A stretch of DNA of 64,000 nucleotides from Alphaproteobacteria bacterium (lineage in GTDB: Bacteria; Myxococcota_A; UBA796; GCA-2862545), in assembly GCA_020632875.1 (NCBI GenBank), contig JACKET010000020.1:71064-135063 (forward strand), in the 5' to 3' direction. The stretch's first letter is position 1; each line of letters begins with the position of its first letter. A program made the position numbers and the translations under genes. Of the stretch, positions 52,948 through 61,854 are shown piece by piece. The notes under the pieces were generated by a model. The model ran no database searches, had not been told where the DNA came from, and was given only the letters and a program-made list of their open reading frames with translations.

Positions 52948-54005
52948 CAGACGAGCATCGTCACTTCGCGGCGGTAGGGCTCGAGCTGGTCGAGCTCGCC
53001 GTCCTCCGCGCGCTTCAACAGCCGCGAGATGTGCGGCCCGAGCAGATCGACCTCGGTGCTCACGTACCGGTCGCCCATCTGGCCCTTGAGCTCGGTCTGG
53101 AGCTTCAGGACCTTCACGTCCTGGCCGAAGATGTAGAGGGCGACGGGCTGCACGATGGGGCGGATGAGGAAGCCCGGGATGCGCGACTTCACCGACACGA
53201 CCGCGAACAGACGCGTGATCTCGGGCGTCACGGGCGTGCACGCGCCGTTGAGGACGATGTGGTTCTCGTCGCCGATCGAGTACTCCACCTCGAGCACGCT
53301 CGGCAGGTAGAACCGGTCGAAGTGCGTGACGATGCCGCCGGAGGGGGAGAGCAGGCGCGCAGCGAGCCCTTCGGGACGGGGCTCTCCGATGTACTCCGCG
53401 ACCACGTGGTCGGTGAACCGCTCGATGACGCAGCGGATCTCGTTCCGATCCTTGTCGGAGCGGAAGAGGCCGCTGTGGAGGAAGGCCGTGTGCGGCACGT
53501 CGAGCGCGTTCTCGGCGACGGCGACGAGATCCGCGGGCGCTTCGAGCTCGCGCCGGACGGTCGTGTAGCCGGGCGCGTCCGCCACGCGGAAGTGGAACGG
53601 CTCGACGTCGGGCGCGACCTCGGGATCGAGCCACACCCAGACGAAGCCCTGCTGCTCGCGCACGGGGAAGGAGGTGACGCAGCGCGCAGGGCTCTCGGCG
53701 GGCCCGACCAGCCCGGGCACCGCGCGGCACTCGCCGGCCGCGTCGAACTTCCACCCGTGGTAGCCGCACTGGAGCGTGTCGCCGACGACCGCGCCGAACG
53801 TCAGCGGGACGCCGCGGTGCGGGCAGCGATCGAGGAGCGCGGCCGCCTGCCCGCTCTCGCCGCGGAACACGGCGATCGGGATGCCGCACATGGTGCGCTG
53901 CACGGGACGGGTGCCGAGCTCGGCGCTCGGGATCGCGATGTACCAGGCCCGGCGCAGCCCGAAGGCCGTCGGGGGCGCGCGGAACGTGGGGCGGCTCTCG
54001 CTCAT
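52947..54005 (-). CDS. Rieske-type ring-hydroxylating oxygenase, alpha-subunit-like (352 aa)
   Basis: The N-terminal Rieske [2Fe-2S] domain has CPHRG (about 61-65) and CGYHGW (about 80-85). The catalytic domain carries the mononuclear-iron motif ENALDVPHTAFLH (about 165-177), with His-x4-His and a later Asp expected. Such enzymes hydroxylate or demethylate aromatic, sterol or other hydrophobic compounds and need a separate reductase, absent here. The start overlaps the pseudokinase stop by 4 nt (ATGA). Pairing with a kinase-type regulator and YciB is unusual. The substrate cannot be predicted. Confidence 0.88.
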   Translation of the reverse strand: MSESRPTFRAPPTAFGLRRAWYIAIPSAELGTRPVQRTMCGIPIAVFRGESGQAAALLDRCPHRGVPLTFGAVVGDTLQCGYHGWKFDAAGECRAVPGLVGPAESPARCVTSFPVREQQGFVWVWLDPEVAPDVEPFHFRVADAPGYTTVRRELEAPADLVAVAENALDVPHTAFLHSGLFRSDKDRNEIRCVIERFTDHVVAEYIGEPRPEGLAARLLSPSGGIVTHFDRFYLPSVLEVEYSIGDENHIVLNGACTPVTPEITRLFAVVSVKSRIPGFLIRPIVQPVALYIFGQDVKVLKLQTELKGQMGDRYVSTEVDLLGPHISRLLKRAEDGELDQLEPYRREVTMLV

Positions 54006-57000
54006 CCGGCCTCCGGCTTGCCGATGAGCGCTTCTACCCGCTTCATGGCGTCCTGGTCACCCAGGCCGCGGTACTGGAACCACGCGAACTGGTACGCGGA
54101 CCGCGCCCGGTCGGGCTGCTCGAGCTGCACGGCCAGGTCTCCGGCCTTGTGCGCACACCACGCCGCGTCGGCCTCGCAGAACGCGGTCTGGCGGAGCACC
54201 TCCTGGGCCTCGGCGAGGTGCTGGTCGAACTCGTCCCACTTGCGGAGGCCCGCCGACGCGGCCATCAGAACGACGAGCGCGGAGCCCAGCAGGCGCCGCC
54301 GCCCCTCGGACTCGAGCAGGGCCTTCGCGCGCCGCCCGTCGCGGTCGGCACCGTCCCAGCTGCCGCGGCGCAGGTGGATGAGCGCGAGGTTCAGCCGCGC
54401 GACGACCGCCTGGGCGCTGCCGACCGACTCGAAGATCTGCAGCGCGTGCCGGTAGCCCGACTCGGCCTCGCCGATGTCACCGCGGTACCGCGCCACCTCG
54501 GCCAGGCCGTTGAGGCACAGCGCGAGCTTGTGGCGGTCGCCGAGCCGCTCGTAGACCTCGACCGCGCGCTTGAAGAGGTTCGACGCGCCTTCGACCTCGC
54601 CCGAGAGCAGGTCGAGGTGCGCCATCTCCTTCCAGCAGTCCGCCACGCCGACCTCGTCGTGCGCCTCCTCGAAGCTGCGACGCGCCTCGCCGAGGTACAT
54701 CAGGGCGGTCTCGAGCTTGCCGCGCGTGCGCGCCACGGCCCCGAGCCCGTGCATCGCCATCGCGAAGAGGCGGGGATTCGCACCGTCGGCGGCGGACGCC
54801 TTGAGCTGCGTGAAGAGCTGCTCGGCGCCCGAGACCTCGGAGCGGCGGAGCGCGATCTGCGCCTGGAGGAACAGCGCCTCCTGGAGCACCGTGCCCCACG
54901 CCGACCACGCGTTGTCGCTCGCCGTGAGGGCCGCCTGGCGGGCCCAGCGCTCGGCCTCGTCGTAGTCGCCCCGCATGAACGCGAGCTGCCCGCGCGTGAT
55001 CCACAGGTTGCCCCAGCGCGGGTCGTCGGCCGACAGCCCGAGCTCGTTCATCGTCTGCTCGCACGTCGCGAGCAGCGCGAGGGCCGGACGCACGCCCAGC
55101 GTGCTCTTCCGCTCCTGCACACCGGCCATCAGCGGCTCGAGGGCCTGCTCGAGGTGCCCCGCGGCCACGAGGTGACGCCCGAGTCGCTCGGCTACATCGC
55201 GCCGACCGCGCTCGTAGCGGGCGCGCAGCATCGCGGCCGCGGCCTCGTTGTGGAGCACCCAGCGGTCGTTGTCGCGCGCCCAACGCAGCAGGCTCTCGCG
55301 GATCATGCCGTGCGCGAAGGCCCAGCCGGTGTCGGTCTCTTCGGCGAGGCGGAAGTCGAGCAGCCGGTCGGCCAGCTTCGCGCGGATGCGGGCGCGGGCG
55401 GGGTAGTACGCCATCCCGCCCTTCTGCAGGTACCGCGGGAAGTGGAAGCCCTCGGGGTGGTCGGTGACCTCGCGCCACTCCTCGTCGTCGACCTCGAGAC
55501 CCAGCACGGCAGCGGCTTCGAGGTAGCCGGCGGCATCCTCGTGCATGCCGCGGAGCACGCGCTCGACGCGGCGCATCCACACGGCGTGCAGGTCGTCGGG
55601 GAGCACCAGCTCTTCGCCGGGCGTGAGCTGGAAGCCCGACGGCCCGGTCTCGAGCGTGTTGCGCTGGATCCAGTCGCCCACGATCTCGACGGCGAGCAAC
55701 GGGTTGCCGCGGGTGCGGTCGACGACCCGCGCGGCGAGCGACTCCTCGAGGCCGAGCATCGACTGCACGAGCTCGTGCTGGTCGCCGTCGGAGAGGGGGC
55801 CGAGCGAGAGCGTCGCCGCCCCCTCGAGCCCCTGCAGCTCTTCGATCAGCGCGCGCTCGATCGGGCGCTCGGCGAGGGTCTCGTCGCGCACGGTGAGCAC
55901 GAAGAGCACCGGCATCGGCGAGTAGCGCTGGTTCTCGAGGACCGAATACGCCAGGCCCAGCGCGTCGTTGCCCCAGTGCGCGTCTTCGAGCCACACGATC
56001 AGGGGCCGCTCGAGCGTGAGCAGGCGGAAGAAGCGGCGCACCACGGCGTGCCGCTCCTCGACGCCGGAGACGCGGCGCACGGCCGGGTCGCTTCGCGTCG
56101 AGGGGAAGACGAGCTCGGTGAGCGCCTCGACCTCGTCGATCTGACGGACGCCGCGCTGGAACAGGAAGCCCTTCACCCGCTCGCGGACCCCGTCGCGGTC
56201 GAGCTTTCCGAGGCGCATGTGCGTGCCGAACATCCGCCGGACGCTCGTTCCGGGGGCCTCGGTGCGCGAGTGCGTCGCCTTGAGGACCGTCGCGGCGCCG
56301 AGCTCGTGGGCCCGCTCGGACAGCCAGCGCGCGAGGCGGGACTTGCCGATGCCCGCGGGGCCGTCGATCACGAGCATCTGCGCGGATCGCTTCGTGACGA
56401 CGCGCCTCAGCGCCTCCCACACCTTCGTCCGCTCGTCGAGGCGGTCGACCAGCGGCGTCGACCGGTGGTCGAACAGGCCGAGCCCCGTGCCGATCGGCTG
56501 GGACCAGCGGTACTCCTCCTTCTCCTCCCACGTGCGCGGGACCGGCGGGATGTCGGGGGACAGGGTGCCCTGGAACACCGTGAGCTCGGACTCGGTGAGC
56601 TCGGGCTCGGTCGTGAAGGACACGGTGGGCGGCTCGGCGAGCTGGGCGCGGAGCTGCTTCAGGTCGAACTGCCCGGACTTGTTGGGGTTCGGGACGACCG
56701 TCTTCTCTTCGTCCTCGAGGGCCACGACGAGGGCATCCGCGGCGGACGGCTCGATGTCGACGCGCACGTCGCCGAGGCGGATCAGCGCCCAGGCGGCATC
56801 TGCGGCCCGCTGGAACCGACGGGAGTGATCCTTGCGGGTGAGCCGCTCGATCCAGGATTCGAAGCCCTCGGGCACGGGCCCGGTGGGCTGGAGCCGGGGG
56901 AGGGAGGACTCGAGCTGCGCATCGGCCAGCGCCTTGTCTTTCAGCTCACGCCAGGGCCGCCGGTTCGACGCGAGGTGCCACGCGACCATGCCGAGGCTGT

Positions 57001-57628
57001 AGAGATCGGTCCACGGGCCGAGATCGCGCCACTCGCGGCGCAGCTGCTCGGGCGCCATGTAGTAGAGGGCGCTGTCGAGCTTGTCGTACTGGCCCTTCAG
57101 CACCAGGCCATCGATGTGGTGCGCGAGCCCGAATCCGGCGAGCTTCAGCCCGCTGCGCTCGTCGCCCATCCCGTTCAGCAGGACGGCGGTGGGCCGCAGC
57201 GCGCGGTGCACGACGCCGCGGGCGTGCATGTGCGCCAGCGCGTCGAGCAGCGCGATCAGGACCTGCTTCAGCTCCTTCCACGCGAAGGGACGCTTGATCT
57301 CGTCGAGCGAGCCGCCGCTGCAGAGCTCCATCACGAGGTACGGGGCGCCCTCGAGCAGCTGCCCGCCGGACGCCCGCGCGGCGAGCTCGTCGACGGTGCC
57401 CGTCTCGTAGGGATGCACGATGTTGGGGTTGGAGAGCGCGGCCGTGTTCCGCAGCTCGGTGCGGAATGCCTTCAGGTCGCGGCGATCGTTCGCGGCCTCG
57501 GGTCGCAGGATCTTCACGGCGACGGCGCGCTGCGAGGGACCATGCGTAGCCGCCCAGACCTCCGACACGGGGCTGGTCGCGATTGCGCGCCGCAAGCGGT
57601 ACGGCCCGATGTGGACGGGACCCTTCAT
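54002..57628 (-). CDS. Predicted pseudokinase-AAA ATPase-TPR regulator, PknK-like (1208 aa)
   Basis: Residues about 10-285 have the Hanks kinase fold: VAVKI with Lys39 and MAPEQL (191-196). The active site is altered: HRD reads HRA (141-143), the catalytic-loop Asn is missing (LRPTAVL) and DFG reads GFG (165-167); the glycine loop is also poor. An AAA domain follows (Walker A GPAGIGKS 423-430, Walker B IVWLEDAHW about 560), then TPR-like helices to the end (about 880-1200). This matches PknK/MalT-type signal proteins, but phosphotransfer is unlikely. ATG 57628 begins at the kinase edge. Confidence 0.87.
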   Translation of the reverse strand: MKGPVHIGPYRLRRAIATSPVSEVWAATHGPSQRAVAVKILRPEAANDRRDLKAFRTELRNTAALSNPNIVHPYETGTVDELAARASGGQLLEGAPYLVMELCSGGSLDEIKRPFAWKELKQVLIALLDALAHMHARGVVHRALRPTAVLLNGMGDERSGLKLAGFGLAHHIDGLVLKGQYDKLDSALYYMAPEQLRREWRDLGPWTDLYSLGMVAWHLASNRRPWRELKDKALADAQLESSLPRLQPTGPVPEGFESWIERLTRKDHSRRFQRAADAAWALIRLGDVRVDIEPSAADALVVALEDEEKTVVPNPNKSGQFDLKQLRAQLAEPPTVSFTTEPELTESELTVFQGTLSPDIPPVPRTWEEKEEYRWSQPIGTGLGLFDHRSTPLVDRLDERTKVWEALRRVVTKRSAQMLVIDGPAGIGKSRLARWLSERAHELGAATVLKATHSRTEAPGTSVRRMFGTHMRLGKLDRDGVRERVKGFLFQRGVRQIDEVEALTELVFPSTRSDPAVRRVSGVEERHAVVRRFFRLLTLERPLIVWLEDAHWGNDALGLAYSVLENQRYSPMPVLFVLTVRDETLAERPIERALIEELQGLEGAATLSLGPLSDGDQHELVQSMLGLEESLAARVVDRTRGNPLLAVEIVGDWIQRNTLETGPSGFQLTPGEELVLPDDLHAVWMRRVERVLRGMHEDAAGYLEAAAVLGLEVDDEEWREVTDHPEGFHFPRYLQKGGMAYYPARARIRAKLADRLLDFRLAEETDTGWAFAHGMIRESLLRWARDNDRWVLHNEAAAAMLRARYERGRRDVAERLGRHLVAAGHLEQALEPLMAGVQERKSTLGVRPALALLATCEQTMNELGLSADDPRWGNLWITRGQLAFMRGDYDEAERWARQAALTASDNAWSAWGTVLQEALFLQAQIALRRSEVSGAEQLFTQLKASAADGANPRLFAMAMHGLGAVARTRGKLETALMYLGEARRSFEEAHDEVGVADCWKEMAHLDLLSGEVEGASNLFKRAVEVYERLGDRHKLALCLNGLAEVARYRGDIGEAESGYRHALQIFESVGSAQAVVARLNLALIHLRRGSWDGADRDGRRAKALLESEGRRRLLGSALVVLMAASAGLRKWDEFDQHLAEAQEVLRQTAFCEADAAWCAHKAGDLAVQLEQPDRARSAYQFAWFQYRGLGDQDAMKRVEALIGKPEAG

Positions 57629-57707
57629 GCCCGGCAGTCTATCCCTCCCACACGGTGCTTGGCTTTCGCCGCAGCGGGTGGTATCCCCGCGCGCGGAGAT
57701 CACCTCG

Positions 57708-58085
57708 ATGCTGGTAGCCCTCTTCATCATCGTAGACGAAGACCTCGAAGACCCCGTCTACGCAGACCCCGACCCCGAAGACCTCGAGCCCGAGCTGTGG
57801 GAACGGATCGGCGAGCTCGTGAACGACATGGCCGATGGCGAGATCACGCCCGAAGGGGTCGAGTCGAAAGACGGCACCGTCCTCGCGTGGCGGTACCTGC
57901 CGCGAAACGGTCTCGCGTTCATCGCGGTGGTCGAAGACGTTCCCGCCCCGATGGTCGACCGCTACCTCCGCCAGCTCCAGCGGCAGTACTTCGACGAGGT
58001 CGACGACGTGCGTCGTCCCGAGCGCGAGGGCGTGGCCGACGTCGTGGTCGACGTGATCCCGCCCTGGGAAGAAGACGACGACTAG
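57708..58085 (+). CDS. Small acidic alpha/beta protein, possible longin-like fold (125 aa)
   Basis: The order of elements is strand (MLVALFIIVD), helix (ELWERIGELVNDMAD), two strands (TVLAWRYLP, LAFIAVVEDV) and a long helix (APMVDRYLRQLQRQYFDEVDD), then a polar, acidic tail. This resembles longin/SRX-type domains, where a strand ending in a short VxD turn is followed by a helix with a LxxLxxxF pattern. The idea rests on pattern only. The gene is 28 bp upstream of the HerA-type ATPase on the same strand, so they probably form an operon. Divergent from the pseudokinase operon. Confidence 0.7.
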   Translation: MLVALFIIVDEDLEDPVYADPDPEDLEPELWERIGELVNDMADGEITPEGVESKDGTVLAWRYLPRNGLAFIAVVEDVPAPMVDRYLRQLQRQYFDEVDDVRRPEREGVADVVVDVIPPWEEDDD

Positions 58086-58113
58086 GGTAGGGGGCCACCT
58101 CGAGGAGGCCCGA

Positions 58114-60507
58114 ATGGACAGCTGGTTCGGACGTGCGGTGGACGCGGGGATGCGCGAGACGGGAGGGATCGTCCCGCTGGATCCCGATCGGTTGACCCGC
58201 CACGCCGTGTGTTTCGGGATGACGGGCTCCGGCAAGACCGGGATGTGCGTCACCCTGCTCGAAGAGCTCGCGATGGCGGGCGTTCCGCTCGTCGTGATCG
58301 ACCCGAAGGGCGACATGGCGAACCTCGCGCTGGCCTTCGCCGAGCACAGCGCCGCCGACTTCGAGAAGTGGGTCGACCCCGCCGAAGCCGATCGCGCGGG
58401 GCAGAGCGTGTCCGAGTTCGCTGCGGGTGTCGCGGCGCGGTGGCGCGAGGGGCTCGCGAAGCACGGCGTCGACGACGCGCGGATCCGCAAGTTCGTCGAG
58501 GGTGCCGAGGTCACGGTCTACAGCCCCGGCTCCAGCGCCGCGATTCCGGTGAACGTGCTCGGCATGCTGCGCGCGCCGTCCGGGGCGACGGCCGACGACC
58601 TCGAGGGGTTGCGCGATCTCGTGGCCGGCACGGTCAGCTCGCTGCTCGGGCTCGTCGGCGTCGACGCGGATCCCGTGAAAGACCCGCGCCACGTCGTGCT
58701 GTCGCGCATCGTCGAGGCGGCCTGGTCCGCGGGGAACGACCTCGATCTCGAGTCCCTCATCCTCGGGCTCGTCGACCCACCCTTCCAGAAGGTCGGCGTG
58801 TTCCCGGTCGATGCCTTCTTCCCGCGCGACGACCGCATGGCGCTGGCCATGCAGCTCAACGGCGTGGTCGCGTCGCCCGGCTTCCAGGTGTGGTCGCAGG
58901 GCGAGGTGCTCGACATCGACGCGCTGCTCGCCCGCGACGGCCGCACGCCCGTGCGGGTCTTCACGCTGGCGCACCTCGATCAGGGCGGCCGCACCTTCTT
59001 CACCGCGATGCTGCTCAACCAGATCGTCGCCTGGTCGCGGCGCCAGCCCGGCTCCTCCACGCTCCGCGCGCTCGTCTACTTCGACGAGGTCATGGGCTAC
59101 CTGCCGCCCTACCCGAAGAACCCGCCCACCAAGCAGCCCGTGCTCACCCTGATGAAGCAGGCCCGCGCCGTCGGGGTCGGCACGATGCTCGTGACGCAGA
59201 ACCCCGTCGACGTCGACTACGCCGCGATGTCCAACGCGGGCACGTGGATCATCGGCCGCCTCCAGACGAAGCAGGACCGCGAGCGCGTCCTCGAGGGACT
59301 CGCCGGCGCGACGGGCGACCTCGACCGCAAGACGCTGTCCACCTGGCTCGAGCAGCTGCCGTCCCGCACGTTCCTCGTGAAGGACGTGAAGGTCTCCGAG
59401 CCCTTCCTCGTGAAGAGCCGCTGGGCGATCAGCTACCTTCGCGGTCCGCTCACCCGGCGCGAGCTCTCCATGCTCGACCAGCCCGCTCCCACCGCGTCGT
59501 CGAAGGCACCGTCCGCAGCGCCCGTCGCCAGCGCTCCCGAGCCCGACCCCGATCTCGCGACGCAGCCGATGCCCGCGCCCGGCAACTACACGACGTGGTT
59601 CCTCGATCCGCGGGTCGCGTTCTCGGCCCGCCTCGCGCCGCACCTCGAGCGCGCCGAGCAATCGCGCCGCGCCGACGGGCGGATCGTGTGGCTGCCCGCG
59701 CTGTACGCCCGGCTGTGGTTGAAGTTCGACGAGGGCCGCGACTTCGAGGAGACCCGCGAAGAGCACCGGCTCTTCTTCCCGATCGACGATCACGGCATCC
59801 CCGATGGCGTCGAGCCCGAATTCGAGCCGTCCGACTTCCTTCCGAGCCCGCCGCCCGACGGCCGGTTCGCGCCGCTCTCGACCCTCATCGACGAGCCGCG
59901 CGAGCTCAAGGCCCTCGAAGACCGCGTCAAAGAGGAGGTGTTCCGCGGCGAGACCGCGAAGATGTTCCGCAACAAGGCGCTGAAGCTCGAGAGCCGTGCG
60001 GGGGAGACCCGTGACCTGTTCGACGCGCGCGCGCGCGAGGCGGTCCAGGATCTCGTCGACGCCGAGGTCGCCAAGCTGAAGGACCGGGTCGACCGCGAGG
60101 TGAAGCGCCTCGAAGACAAGCAGAAGCGCCTCGAGCGCGACATCGCGCAGCACTCCTCCGACCTGACGAGCAAGCGGGCGAGCGAGGTCATGAACATCGC
60201 CGAGACCGCCTACTCGTGGTTCATGGGGCGCAGCCGGTCCGTCTCCACCGCGATGAACCGGCGCGACCAGACCCGTCGCGCGGGCGAGCGCCTCGACCGC
60301 AGCCAGACCGAGCTCACCGAGATCCAGCGCGAGCTCTACGACCTCGAAGCCGACCTCGAGACGAAGATCCTGGCGATCCAGAACGAGAAGGTGAAGCTGC
60401 TCGAGGGCACCGAAGAGGTCGAGGTCAAGCTCGAGCGCACCGACATCCGGCTCGACCGGTTCGGCATCCTCTGGGTCCCGGTGACCCGGCCGGGCCTCGC
60501 TGGTTAA
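58114..60507 (+). CDS. HerA/VirB4-type ATPase with C-terminal coiled coil (797 aa)
   Basis: FtsK-HerA superfamily: Walker A GMTGSGKT (35-42), VIDPKGDMANL (61-71), Walker B LVYFDE (320-325) and sensor-type VGVGTMLVTQNPVDVDY (about 350-366), RTFLVKDV near 430. The HAS-barrel of classical HerA is missing; the ATPase core begins almost at the N-terminus. Residues about 470-600 are a linker and small domain, and about 615-770 form a long charged coiled coil with EVKRLEDKQKRLERDIAQ. No NurA nuclease is adjacent. It may move DNA or protein, but the role is unknown. Confidence 0.85.
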   Translation: MDSWFGRAVDAGMRETGGIVPLDPDRLTRHAVCFGMTGSGKTGMCVTLLEELAMAGVPLVVIDPKGDMANLALAFAEHSAADFEKWVDPAEADRAGQSVSEFAAGVAARWREGLAKHGVDDARIRKFVEGAEVTVYSPGSSAAIPVNVLGMLRAPSGATADDLEGLRDLVAGTVSSLLGLVGVDADPVKDPRHVVLSRIVEAAWSAGNDLDLESLILGLVDPPFQKVGVFPVDAFFPRDDRMALAMQLNGVVASPGFQVWSQGEVLDIDALLARDGRTPVRVFTLAHLDQGGRTFFTAMLLNQIVAWSRRQPGSSTLRALVYFDEVMGYLPPYPKNPPTKQPVLTLMKQARAVGVGTMLVTQNPVDVDYAAMSNAGTWIIGRLQTKQDRERVLEGLAGATGDLDRKTLSTWLEQLPSRTFLVKDVKVSEPFLVKSRWAISYLRGPLTRRELSMLDQPAPTASSKAPSAAPVASAPEPDPDLATQPMPAPGNYTTWFLDPRVAFSARLAPHLERAEQSRRADGRIVWLPALYARLWLKFDEGRDFEETREEHRLFFPIDDHGIPDGVEPEFEPSDFLPSPPPDGRFAPLSTLIDEPRELKALEDRVKEEVFRGETAKMFRNKALKLESRAGETRDLFDARAREAVQDLVDAEVAKLKDRVDREVKRLEDKQKRLERDIAQHSSDLTSKRASEVMNIAETAYSWFMGRSRSVSTAMNRRDQTRRAGERLDRSQTELTEIQRELYDLEADLETKILAIQNEKVKLLEGTEEVEVKLERTDIRLDRFGILWVPVTRPGLAG

Positions 60508-60517
60508 GAGCAGGCCG

Positions 60518-61849
60518 ATGTCCGCTCCTCCGCCACGCCGGGTCTACTTCCGCACCTTCGGGTGCCAGATGAACGAGTACGACACGGGCAAGATGCGCGC
60601 TCAGCTCGTGGCCGACGGGTTCGTCGAGACCCTCGAGCCCGAAGAGGCCGACGTCATCCTGTTGAACACCTGCTCCATCCGCGAGAAGGCCGTCGACAAG
60701 ATGCGGTCCGCGCTCGGCGACTACCGCTCGATGAAGCGCAACGGCAAGAGCGTCACCATCGGCGTGGCGGGCTGCGTGGCCCAGCAAGAGGGGCAGAAGC
60801 TCCTCGACCAGTACCGCGAGCTCGATCTCGTCTTCGGTCCCGACGGCGTGCCGCACGTCCGCGAGCTCGTGAAGCGCGCGATCGAGACGCGCCGGCCGGT
60901 GCTCGACACCGACTTCCTCGACCTCGACGCGTATCCCTTCGTCTCCGACATCGACCCCGCCGACCACGGCGTCGGTGCGTTCGTCACCATCCAGAAGGGC
61001 TGCGACAACAAGTGCACCTTCTGCATCGTGCCGAGCACGCGCGGCGTCGAGATCTCGCGCCCGCACACCGAGATCCTCGACGAGGTGCGCGCGCTGGTCG
61101 ACCGCGGCGTGCAGGAGATCACGCTCATCGGGCAGAACGTCAACAGCTACGGGCTCAAGCGCACCGGCGAGCTCACGTTCGCCCAGCTGCTGCGGGCCGT
61201 CGCGGCCGTGCCGGGCGTCCGCCGCATCCGGTACACCACGAGCCACCCGCGCGACATGGGCGACGACGTGATCGAGGCCCACCGCGACCTCGAGGTCCTC
61301 GCCCCGCAGCTCCACCTGCCCGTGCAGAGCGGCAGCAACCGCGTGCTCCGGCGGATGAAGCGGTTCTACAAGCGCGAGCACTACCTCGACATCGTCGCGA
61401 AGCTCCGCGAGGCCCGCCCCGACATCGTGCTCACGACCGACATCATCGTCGGCTTCCCCGGCGAGACCGACGAAGACTTCGCCGACACGATGTCCCTGCT
61501 GAACGAGGTCCGCTTCGTGGGTGCGTTCAGCTTCAAGTTCTCCGGCCGCCCCGGCACGCCCGCGCTGAAGCTGAAGGACTGGGTCGAGCCCGCCGTGGCG
61601 CAAGAGCGCCTCGCGACGTTCCAGGCCCGCCAGCGCGAGCTCTCCGCCGAGTGGATGCACACGCTGCAGGGCACCGTGCAGAACGTGCTCGTCGAGGGCC
61701 CGTCGCGGCACGACGAGGGCGTCGTGTGCGGGCGCACCGGCACCAACGCCATGATCAACTTCCCCGGTCCCGTCGAGCTGGTCGGGGAGTGGGTCGACGT
61801 GCGCGTCACCCGCGCCTTCACGCACTCCGCGCGCGGCGAGTTGGCGTAG
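60518..61849 (+). CDS. miaB: tRNA-2-methylthio-N6-dimethylallyladenosine synthase
   Basis: Methylthiolates i6A37 in tRNAs reading UNN codons. The N-terminal UPF0004 domain carries the auxiliary-cluster cysteines Cys16 (FGCQMNEYD), Cys52 (NTCSIRE) and Cys86 (AGCVAQ). The radical-SAM CxxxCxxC is Cys162, Cys166, Cys169 (GCDNKCTFC), followed by LIGQNVNSYG, HLPVQSGS and IIVGFPGET, with a TRAM domain at the end. Presence of CSIRE and ATP-independent layout fits MiaB rather than RimO or MtaB. ATG 60518, 10 bp after the HerA-type gene. Confidence 0.95.
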   Translation: MSAPPPRRVYFRTFGCQMNEYDTGKMRAQLVADGFVETLEPEEADVILLNTCSIREKAVDKMRSALGDYRSMKRNGKSVTIGVAGCVAQQEGQKLLDQYRELDLVFGPDGVPHVRELVKRAIETRRPVLDTDFLDLDAYPFVSDIDPADHGVGAFVTIQKGCDNKCTFCIVPSTRGVEISRPHTEILDEVRALVDRGVQEITLIGQNVNSYGLKRTGELTFAQLLRAVAAVPGVRRIRYTTSHPRDMGDDVIEAHRDLEVLAPQLHLPVQSGSNRVLRRMKRFYKREHYLDIVAKLREARPDIVLTTDIIVGFPGETDEDFADTMSLLNEVRFVGAFSFKFSGRPGTPALKLKDWVEPAVAQERLATFQARQRELSAEWMHTLQGTVQNVLVEGPSRHDEGVVCGRTGTNAMINFPGPVELVGEWVDVRVTRAFTHSARGELA

Positions 61850-61854
61850 CGTCG

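Noticed and set aside
58114..60507. HerA-NurA or HerA-SIR2 anti-phage system
   Set aside because: No nuclease or NAD-consuming partner is adjacent; the neighbours are a small unknown protein and housekeeping miaB.
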